Source: Mesotaenium endlicherianum (taxonomy: Eukaryota > Streptophyta > Zygnematophyceae > Zygnematales > Mesotaeniaceae). From it: DNA of 64,000 nucleotides. Under the pieces are notes generated by a model. It saw only the letters and a program-made list of their open reading frames with translations, did no database searches and had not been told where the DNA came from. Below, piece by piece: positions 22,780 through 30,878 of this stretch. The translations under genes and the position numbers were made by a program. Location: positions 148,682 through 212,681 of the forward strand of contig WELA01009900.1 in the NCBI GenBank assembly GCA_009602735.1, in the 5' to 3' direction. Each line of letters opens with the position of its first letter. The first letter of the stretch is position 1.

Positions 22780-22793
22780 TGGTATCGGAGCAG
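22780..22793 (+). other. Primer binding site (initiator-Met tRNA), A5
   Basis: TGGTATCGGAGCAG, one base after the 5' LTR. It differs by one base from the common plant PBS TGGTATCAGAGC. Confidence 0.83.
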
Positions 22794-22812
22794 TTATCAC
22801 AGTCTTCTTTGT

Positions 22813-24291
22813 ATGGTAAGGACAAGGTCTCAAACTAGCAACTCCCGAGACATGGAGAACCAGGATAACGAGAATGTCGAAAACCAGGCGGAAAGCCATG
22901 TAGCGGGAAACCGTACCTATTCGGAAGCAGTAGCGGATACTGCAGCTAGGGAGGCTGCAGATGAGGCAGCTGCTATTGCCTCAGTCGCAGCTCAGCAAGC
23001 TGAGGAGGAGATAGCCAGACTAGAAGCTGAACAAGTAGCAAAGGCCGCTGAAGATATACAAAGGAGGGAAGGACAGCCAGCTGACGAGCGCACTGTTGAA
23101 GAACTTATGGCATCAAGGGCCAATGTTCTGAACCCACCTCCTGCCGTACAACTCAATGTACCCCTAGGTCAAATACGTGACCGGCTGAATGCGGCAGGAA
23201 TTGCTGCTGCAGGAGCAAGAGGGATTGTTGAGGACACTACTCAGCGAGTAGATGCCAATGCTGCTGCTGCATTTGCTAATCTACCACCCCAAAATGTAGA
23301 CTTGGGAGCATTGTTCGTTCAGATGCAGTCGCAAATGGCGACCATGTATCAGTCCCAGCAGGAGGACAAAAGAATCATAATGTCCCTACTCCGGGACAGA
23401 GACCAACTGGGGTCTCACACCACTAGTGGTGGTGGCCGAGGGCCTAGTAAGCCCAAGCCGAAACCTCCCCAGGACTATGATCCTGAGGGAAACAGAAAAT
23501 ATTACCTGATCAAGTTTCTCGCGGATGTTGAGCAGTGGCTGGAGAACTACCCAGAACTGCAAGATTACGAGAAGGTCAGGCACACCGGTGCGCTACTGAA
23601 AGGCAGTGCCGCAGACTGGTGGCTTTACTGGAAGGAAGAGCGTAAGGCTCGGCAACTCGGTGACCCTACGTGGGTAGAGTTTGTCGAGAAGTTGCATGAG
23701 AAGTTTGATGTCATCAACCAGCAGGAGAAAGCTATCTATGCGATGATCTCCCTGACACTGAAGCAGACCACTTCAGTTGCTGAGTTTGCTCAAAAGTTCC
23801 AAGAGAACATGATGAAGCAGCCTGATTTGCCAGAACGGTATAGGATAGCATACTTCAGGTATGGCTTGAAATCCGAGGTCTCTGGTCATTTTGCTGAGAA
23901 AAAGTATGAGAAACTGGCTGACTTGATCCAGGATGCTGACGCCTGGGATCAGCAGCAGTTCAATCACAAGCGCCAGAGTAACGCTTTGGTGTCTAAGATT
24001 GTCAAAAAGCCCCACGGTTCCTACAATGCAGTTGAAGGAGACCAGGCTGAGGATAATCAGGGTGATGAATATGAGTATGAGTACAATGCTATTCAGTCTA
24101 GAGGTAGAGGTGGTCCCTCTCGAGGTGGCTATGGAAGGGGTGGTGGTAGGACTAAGCCGAGACCAGCCTCAGCAAAATCTACTTGCTACCATTGTCAGCA
24201 GAAAGGCCACTACAGAGAACAGTGTCCGGTCAAGCACCTGCCTAAGGTCGAGAGAAAAGACCAGCCTTTAAAAGACAGCAACAGTCAGTAA
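22813..24291 (+). CDS. gag: Gag nucleocapsid polyprotein, intact (A5)
   Basis: A 492-aa Gag, nearly identical to that at 7578-9056. The start lies 19 bases downstream of the PBS. It has the N-terminal Ala/Glu coiled coil, the capsid-like middle ([14 protein letters not shown]), an RG-rich basic region and one CCHC knuckle ([14 protein letters not shown]). The stop TAA at 24289-24291 falls at the top of the 5' arm of the frameshift stem. It would form particles, and could do so even for copies with a broken pol. Confidence 0.93.
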   Translation: MVRTRSQTSNSRDMENQDNENVENQAESHVAGNRTYSEAVADTAAREAADEAAAIASVAAQQAEEEIARLEAEQVAKAAEDIQRREGQPADERTVEELMASRANVLNPPPAVQLNVPLGQIRDRLNAAGIAAAGARGIVEDTTQRVDANAAAAFANLPPQNVDLGALFVQMQSQMATMYQSQQEDKRIIMSLLRDRDQLGSHTTSGGGRGPSKPKPKPPQDYDPEGNRKYYLIKFLADVEQWLENYPELQDYEKVRHTGALLKGSAADWWLYWKEERKARQLGDPTWVEFVEKLHEKFDVINQQEKAIYAMISLTLKQTTSVAEFAQKFQENMMKQPDLPERYRIAYFRYGLKSEVSGHFAEKKYEKLADLIQDADAWDQQQFNHKRQSNALVSKIVKKPHGSYNAVEGDQAEDNQGDEYEYEYNAIQSRGRGGPSRGGYGRGGGRTKPRPASAKSTCYHCQQKGHYREQCPVKHLPKVERKDQPLKDSNSQ

Positions 24292-24308
24292 TCCAGTCTA
24301 CTGACTGT
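24267..24308 (+). promoter_or_regulatory. -1 ribosomal frameshift signal between gag and pol (A5)
   Basis: TTTAAAA at 24267-24273 in the Gag frame as T TTA AAA; spacer GACAGCA (24274-24280); stem arms ACAGTCAGTA (24281-24290) and TACTGACTGT (24299-24308), fully complementary; loop 24291-24298. A -1 shift gives an open frame through to the Pol ATG at 24360 and beyond. A second small stem, TAGTGA/TCACTA, lies about 20 bases further on. Confidence 0.72.
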
Positions 24309-27300
24309 GAGGATGCTAGAGATAGTGAGTCGTCACTAGCTGCCCTCGTAGCAGGTATTATGGGTCCTGCTGAACTGGATTCACTATGCATGCCTGACAA
24401 CCAGATAAAGGAGACCATCAGCAATATAGACGTCCAGAGAGTGCACACTCTGGATGCTCTTGTTCCACCTGATGTCCAACATTTCTTTGCTACGTCAGGA
24501 GAACAATGCGAAAGTCAGGAAAAGACAGTCCCCCCTATCCTACTGCATTGCATGATTGCAGGTAGGAAGGTGAGGGCATTTGTTGACGGAGGGGCGTCAC
24601 ATACTTTTATCCACAAGGACTTAGTTAAGCGGCTAAGGCTGCCTACTGTCACCCAAGGGAATAGAAAAATATTCCTTGGAGATGCCTCAAGTATCCCGGG
24701 AGGAGTTATAACCAAGCCTATTGAGGTCCAGTTAGGTTCTGGCATTGCAGTTCTAACTGAAACGCTTACATTTGAGGTACTCAACACTGGCTTTTATGAT
24801 CTCGTGCTAGGCAGGTCCTGGCTTAATAGACATCAAGCTGAAGTGTGTTGGAGCAGAGGTACAGTTAAAGTGAGAGGAGCCAGTGATGGGCAGACTGACT
24901 TGGCACCCACCAGTGCTCTTCCTCTTGTCCTGTGTGGATGGCAAATGAAGGAAAAGAAGAGGCTTCCAGAAGGATGCAAGTTGCTGAATGCAATGGAGTT
25001 CGTCAAAAGCTGGAACCAGAAGGAAGACAGAATGTTCTGTCTGCTGCTAAGAGAGGTACCTCCTCAACCTGAAGAAGTGGTTGAGAAAAAGGTACACCCT
25101 CCGGAACACCCTACTGCTGCAAACATTGTTGCTCAGTACACGGATGTGTTTAATATGCCTCCAGGACTACCCCCTAAGCGGGAAGTAGATCATAGGATTG
25201 ATTTATTACCTGGTAGCCAGCCACCCTGGCAACGCACGTATGGCTTGTCTTATTTGGAGAGTGAGGAGTTGAAAACACAGATTGCATAGCTGGAGCAAAA
25301 TGGTTACATTTCTCCCAGTAAATCACCGTACGGCGCACCTATCCTATTTGTGAAGAAAAAGGATGGCAGTATGCGGATGTGTGTGGATTACAGAGCCCTG
25401 AACAGAATTACAGTAAAGAACAAGTATGCTTTACCCAGGATCAAGGACTTGCTTGATACCCTGTCTGGCGCTAAGGTGTTCAGTAAGATAGATCTCAAGA
25501 GTGGTTATCATCAAATCAGAATTGCTGAGGGGGATGAACACAAGACTGCTTTCCGCACACGTTATGGACACTATGAATTCAATGTGATGCCATTTGGACT
25601 GACTAATGCTCCTGCTACCTTTATGGGTGCTATGAATGACATTTTCAGAACTTATTTGGATAAGTTTGTGCAAGTTTTCCTGGATGATATTTTAATTTTC
25701 TCTAAAGATGAAGCTCAGCACGCTGAACACTTAAAGAAAGTGCTGGACACTCTGCGGAAAAATCACTTGTATGCTAAAATGAGCAAGTGTGATTTCTTTA
25801 AGGAAAGTGTTGAATTCTTAGGCCACGTTGTCAGTAAGGAGAGCATCAGTGTGGATCCTAAGAAAGTCCAGACCATAAGGGACTGGCCAGTACCACAGTC
25901 TGTCTCTGAAGTTAGATCCTTCCTCGGGTTGGCTAACTACTATAGGAGATTTATTGAGAATTATTCCACAAAGGCCAGTAAACTGACTGACCTTACTAAG
26001 AAAGACATCGGGTATGTGTGGGGGGAAGAGCAGCAGGCTGCCTTCCAGACCCTTAAAGATGCCCTTTGTTCTGCCCCAGTGCTAGCCGTGTATGACCCCA
26101 GCAAACCGGTGCAGGTGGTTACTGATGCCTCTGATTTTGCCATGGGTGCTATTTTGTTGCAGCCTGCTGACAAAACCACAAAGGATGGTAAGGTACGGCA
26201 GGAGTGGCATCCTGTGTTGTATGAGTCTATGAAATTTAATCCAGCGGAGATTAATTACTCAGTGCATGATAAAGAGCTGCTAGCTATCATTCATGTACTC
26301 AAACAGTGGAGAGCATACTTACATGGTAAAGCTTTTAAGGTGATTACAGATCATCTAGCTCTGACCCACTTTCAGAAGAAGTCCAAGCTGTCGAGGAGGG
26401 AGAACCGCTGGAGCCAGATGCTGGAGCAGTTCCAAGTCCAGATCGACTACAAACCAGGGAAGTTGAATCCTGCTGATGCACTCTCTAGAAGACCTGACTT
26501 GCAAGAAAGGAACTTTAGTCAGCATGCTGTAGATAAAGTCCTGTGTGCACTCACTTCACTAAAGGTGAAAAAGTCCTTCCTTGAACAACTTAGGAAAGCC
26601 TACCTTTCTGACCCAACATTTGAGCCCAGCCCCACTACTGGTATGTGTCGTGCTACCGCACTCGGGTATAAGCTCAAGGGAGGGGTCTGGGTGACTGAAA
26701 CCACTTCAGGCAGGCTGAAGCTGGTCATTCCTAATAATTTGGAAATAAGGTCTCTCTTACTGAGTCAAGCTCATGACAGTCTCCTGGGTGGACATTTGGG
26801 GCAGGCCAAAACTGTTGGCAAACTGGCAAAACATTATCATTGGGAGGGGTTACCCCGGGAGGTCTTGAAATATGTCAAGTCCTGTGACCAGTGTCAGAGA
26901 AATAAGTCTCGGCACACACCACCCGGAGGTCTCTTGCAACCGCTACCCATCCCAGCGGGACGCTGGGAAACTATATCCATGGACTGGGTGGTCTCACTAC
27001 CAAGAACTGCCAACGGGCATGATTCAATACTGGTAGTCGTGGATAAACTGACAAAAATGGTCATTTTTATCCCCACAACTGTCAAAGTGACTGCACTCGA
27101 AACAGCGAGACAGTTTTACAACCATGTAGTATGCCAACATGGGCTCCCTTCTAATATCATCTCAGACAGAGACTCAAAATTCACCTCTAAGTTCTGGAGA
27201 GCTTTAATGGGGTTAATGGGAGTCAAACAGCTGCTCAGCACAGCAAACCACCCTCAGACTGATGGGCAGACTGAAAGAACTAACCGAGTTCTGCAGGAGG

Positions 27301-28076
27301 TGCTGAGAGCATATATTAACCAAAAACAAGATAATTGGGATGACCTGTTGCCTCAAATTCAGTTTGCGGTCAACAGTGCGGTGCACGCGTCAACGGGCAA
27401 AACTCCTTTTGAACTCAGCCTGGGTAGAGTCCCTAAGTCTCCTCTAGATGTGCTAGGGGAATCTTTAACTCACCCTGAAGGGATTGACAACCCGGTCTCC
27501 CTCCAGTTAACTCAGGAGTTTGCTGACACCCTGTCAGAAGTCCAACGAAACTTGCACACGGCCCAAGAAAACCAACAAAAATACGCTAATCAACACCGTC
27601 GGGAACTGACATTTTCCAAGGGGGATTTAGTCAAACTGCATTCTCAGCACCTGTACCTCCCTGGTGTGGTCAAGAAAAAGCTTGGCCCTGTCTGGGTCGG
27701 TCCATATTCGGTGGTCCGTCGTGTCGGTCAGAATGCTTACAAACTGAACATGTCAGCTGAATACAAGGGGCACCCGGTCTTTAATGTCTCCTTCCTGGAA
27801 CCGTACATCAAAGGTGATACACTGTTCACAGGTCGGTTCCCTGTCCAACCGGGACCGGTCCCCGCTGTCCGGGACGGCGACCCTGAGGAATATGAGGTCG
27901 ATGAGATTTTAGACGCTCGCTCGGTCCGTCGATCGTCTAAATATGTCATGAAATACCTCATTCGATGGAAGGGTTACGATGCCTCTGGGGACACTTGGGA
28001 GTTTAAGGACCACTTGACCAATGCCAAAGGGGCGTTGACACGGTTCCACCTTCGGGCCGCTGGAGTCCCTCCATAA
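24274..28076 (+). pseudogene. pol: Pol with a single nonsense codon between protease and RT (A5)
   Basis: Pol frame entered by frameshift near 24273. The first ATG is 24360. Protease and linker are intact to a TAG at 25287-25289 (GAG, Glu, in A2). The rest is open from 25290 to 28076 with RT FLDD, RNase H TDASDF, integrase D, D, E, GPY module and chromodomain YLIRWKGYD all present. Only this one codon separates it from an open Pol, so it is a recent knock-out or a sequencing error. A few other differences from A2 (for example IKDLLD for IEDLLD and RTYLD for RPYLD) look like neutral drift. Confidence 0.88.
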
Positions 28077-28103
28077 CTGTCATTTCAGTTGACACGGGAA
28101 GGT

Positions 28104-28139
28104 GACAGGCGGTCCTGTCTCCATTTAAGTTGGAGGGGA
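28104..28139 (+). promoter_or_regulatory. Internal hairpin and PPT-like tract between pol and ORF3 (A5)
   Basis: Stem GACAGG/CCTGTC with loop CGGT (28104-28119), then AAGTTGGAGGGGA (28127-28139), 27 bases after the pol stop. It matches the hairpin-PPT arrangement that precedes the 3' LTR (30100-30133) in spacing and in the purine tract but not in stem sequence. A TATA-like GATAAAAACAC follows near 28168. Confidence 0.6.
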
Positions 28140-28239
28140 AAATATATGACAGTTAGTGAGCGAGAGCGATAAAAACACACTCATACGTTTATGTGTAGCG
28201 CATCGCAACTACGTCAACTTTTAGCAATCATCCTGTAAG

Positions 28240-28342
28240 GTAAACAGCAGCGAAGCCACTATACTAAATACTAACATACTTCCTGCAATCCCTATGACAA
28301 AGGTCCATATCCTACTAACTTGTGCCCTGGTTACATGTGCAG
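28240..28342 (+). other. Possible intron in the ORF3 leader (A5)
   Basis: AAG/GTAAAC donor at 28240, TACTAAC near 28312-28320, acceptor TGTGCAG ending 28342, and the ORF3 ATG at 28344. The same 103-bp layout occurs in A2. Splicing is inferred from motifs only. Confidence 0.4.
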
Positions 28343-28343
28343 G

Positions 28344-30020
28344 ATGGCGCCCACCACACAAAAGGAGGACAGAAAGCGCAAGGCAGAAGAAGCCAGGAGG
28401 ACAATGGAGCAATACCAGAAGGAGCTGGCGGCGACGTCCCTCACCAGGAGAGAACAAGAAAGGGTCCGCAAACAACAAGAGGCGGCAGAAGAGGCACAGA
28501 GGAAGAAGGATCAGGAAGCGGAAAACCTCAGGAAGGCTGAGGAGGAGAGACAGAAGAAACAGCAAGAAGAAGCGGCAGCGGCAGAAGAGGAGAAAAGAAA
28601 AAAGATTGAAGCGGACAGACAGAAGAGCTTGGCCACTTACAGGTATACTGTGGTGGGTGGCCAAAACTTCGATAACCTGAAGGAAGCATTGCTGGCAGCC
28701 CAGGAGATCAACAGGCTGGAACAGACAACACTGCTACAGAAGGAAGGAGCTACAGCACTGGACAGGTACATCGAGACACACACCGGCGTGGTCCTTTACG
28801 AAGATTATGCTAAGATGGTGGGCTATACAGCAGAGCAGGCCCGGTATCTCGCAGATGATTCAGAGGACAAGCCGGTCCCCATACCGGGAATAGTGGGAGA
28901 TCAGAGACTCATCCGGATGGTGAGCATGCGGCCCGATAGCTTTAAGGATACGGTATTCTACCTCACACTCCTGCCAGCTTACAATGAAGTTGAGAGAAGG
29001 AGCTGGGAGTACTTGGCCAGGGAAGCAGGACAGCAGATGTTCTCTCCCCACTGGTTCCCGTGTAAACTGAGGAAGGCTGAGCACGGACCCCAGTACTACC
29101 AGCAGCCAACAGACTGGAGGTGGATGACCGTCACAAATAAGAAGCAGGAGTGTGACCGAGCCCAACCGGATGACTTCCACTATGGCCTAGACGGCTATCT
29201 CATCCTACCACCTCACATTGCCCCTTGGGACCCCAGGCTGAATGGATGCCTGAGCAATATGAATGCAGAGACCAAGGAACATAGGAGGAGGGGAAGAGAC
29301 TACTTCTCTAAGGGAAAGCATGCCTTTGTCAAATGGGCAAAGAATGCAGGCCGGATAGATATCAGTAGGCTGAAGGCCAAGCAACCTCCAGCGCGCCCTA
29401 AGAAAGGGAGGTCGGTAGACTACTCCATGTCTACTAGGGAGCAGGACGACTTAGTGGACGAGACCCCTACTCTCTCCGAGGAGGAGGATGAGGAGGATGA
29501 GGAAGAAGAACAAGGCAGAGGAGAAGCATCAGCAGCAGGTACTCAGGATACCCAGGGACAGGCAGTGGCACTTCCTAAAGAACCACGATCAGGTGTGTGG
29601 AATGTGATCCCCGTTATGGCGACAACTGGACCCCGCGCGCGCTCCCCCAGCCCACCTGCCCAAGCAGGGGAAGAAGCTGATCTGACGGTACTGGGCAGCA
29701 GACACAGACAGAAATCCCCAGAGGACAGGAGTGCCAGAAGAGAGACACGCGGGTGGGCCAAAGGTATGCCAGCCTCCCCCTTCGCTCAGGGGCATGCACC
29801 TCTAGCCAATGTATTTCAGCATCCTACTGGAATGCCTGTCTATGTAGGAATCAACACCCAAATAGTTGAAGAGCAGGCCACCATCCTCCGTTCTCCCCGA
29901 GGGCCAACTTTAGAGCAAACAGGGTTCTTTAGAAGGCCAGCTGACAGACCTAGAGGGCTGTCCAGATCTAGGTCCAGATCTCCGTCTCCTGACCCTGAAG
30001 CCCCAGGAACAACCCCTTAA
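28344..30020 (+). CDS. ORF3: coiled-coil protein of unknown function in a chromovirus (A5)
   Basis: A 558-aa ORF nearly identical to that of A2. It is fully open although pol of this copy is broken. Features: charged coiled coil (about 5-105), conserved core to about 380 (YRYTV, MVGYT, YNEVERRSWEYLARE, QPTDWRWMT, LPPHIAPWDPRL, FSKGKHAFVKWA), acidic run of Glu and Asp, then a Pro/Arg/Ser tail with a short conserved block PLANVFQHPTGMPVYV and terminal RS repeats. Differences from A2 cluster in the tail. There is no zinc finger, protease, methyltransferase or membrane signature that I can name. An upstream in-frame ATG at 28320 is within the presumed intron. Confidence 0.82.
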   Translation: MAPTTQKEDRKRKAEEARRTMEQYQKELAATSLTRREQERVRKQQEAAEEAQRKKDQEAENLRKAEEERQKKQQEEAAAAEEEKRKKIEADRQKSLATYRYTVVGGQNFDNLKEALLAAQEINRLEQTTLLQKEGATALDRYIETHTGVVLYEDYAKMVGYTAEQARYLADDSEDKPVPIPGIVGDQRLIRMVSMRPDSFKDTVFYLTLLPAYNEVERRSWEYLAREAGQQMFSPHWFPCKLRKAEHGPQYYQQPTDWRWMTVTNKKQECDRAQPDDFHYGLDGYLILPPHIAPWDPRLNGCLSNMNAETKEHRRRGRDYFSKGKHAFVKWAKNAGRIDISRLKAKQPPARPKKGRSVDYSMSTREQDDLVDETPTLSEEEDEEDEEEEQGRGEASAAGTQDTQGQAVALPKEPRSGVWNVIPVMATTGPRARSPSPPAQAGEEADLTVLGSRHRQKSPEDRSARRETRGWAKGMPASPFAQGHAPLANVFQHPTGMPVYVGINTQIVEEQATILRSPRGPTLEQTGFFRRPADRPRGLSRSRSRSPSPDPEAPGTTP

Positions 30021-30099
30021 GGTGACACGCTGAAGAGGCAGTCAGTAAGGGAGGCTGGTCAGGGTCAGTTTCTTTGCTTAAAACTTTTGCAGTTTAATA

Positions 30100-30133
30100 T
30101 TGTCGAGGCGACAACAAGTTAAGTTGGAGGGAT
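30100..30133 (+). promoter_or_regulatory. 3' hairpin and polypurine tract (A5)
   Basis: Stem TTGTCG/CGACAA with AGG loop (30100-30114), then AAGTTGGAGGGAT directly before the LTR at 30134. Confidence 0.75.
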
Positions 30134-30878
30134 TGTAATGAATCAGTATATTAGTAGATATAATATTCATATAGATATAATAGTTAACTTTGTTCAGCCT
30201 GCTGAACTTTAGTTAGTAGTCAGTCTGCTGAACTGTAGTTAATAATCAGTCTGCTGGACTTTACATAATTATCAGTTTGCTGACTCAGTCGAAAGCAGCA
30301 GGCTGAAAGTCCATATAAGTCAGCTTGCTGACACATTCTTTGACAGCAAGCTGACTTCCGTACTCGGTAGCAGCGAACTGCCTTGATATGCATCTAAGTG
30401 CGATATGCTAGATGAATAGCCAGATGACATCCCTATGATGGATGGCTATTCGGGATGATGGGAGATGGCGGTGGATTTGGTTAACCGAGGTCCTACCAAC
30501 GTGGTTAACTCCCGGGTAGGCGGTGCCATCGCACTGACCGTTGAACAGTAAACTCATTCCATGTACATACGCTAGGCATTGCTCTCGAGTTCGGCATTCG
30601 GAAACGAGGCCAACTCTCTTGTACAGCTTACTGAGAGAGATCTGAATCCAAGGCGAGAAGCCATTGATACGCACTGTCTTCTAACCTTGCTGATGTATGA
30701 GTTTACTGATTTGCATTATTGATGCTAGTTTACTCTCATTTGACTGACGAGTAGTATTCCCTGCTAGTGTATTGTCCTTTGGCGTTAACGAGTTAACGGA
30801 AATACCATAAAGATTACTTGCGGATATAAAGATCTTTATTAATTGTTAATCGCCTATTTGGTAAGTCGATTCATTTCA
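30134..30878 (+). repeat. 3' LTR of A5
   Basis: 745 bp, TGTAATG...TTTCA. It differs from the 5' LTR at many sites. The right flank at 30879 is minus-strand RT/RNase H of element B. Confidence 0.9.

Larger units (their letters stand above)
22034..30878 (+). mobile_element. Family-A Ty3/gypsy chromovirus A5, nearly intact
   Basis: Full-length plus-strand copy of 8845 bp: LTR, PBS, gag, frameshift signal, pol, internal hairpin/PPT, ORF3, hairpin/PPT, LTR. It differs from A2 mainly by one nonsense codon in pol (25287-25289). The flanks are two different parts of element B, and target duplications do not match. The copy is therefore either associated with a deletion or is the product of recombination between two insertions. 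Confidence 0.92.

Noticed and set aside
28320-28343. Upstream ATG giving MCPGYMCR before ORF3
   Set aside because: It lies inside the presumed intron, is not shared with the diverged A3 copy, and the ATG just after the acceptor is common to all copies.
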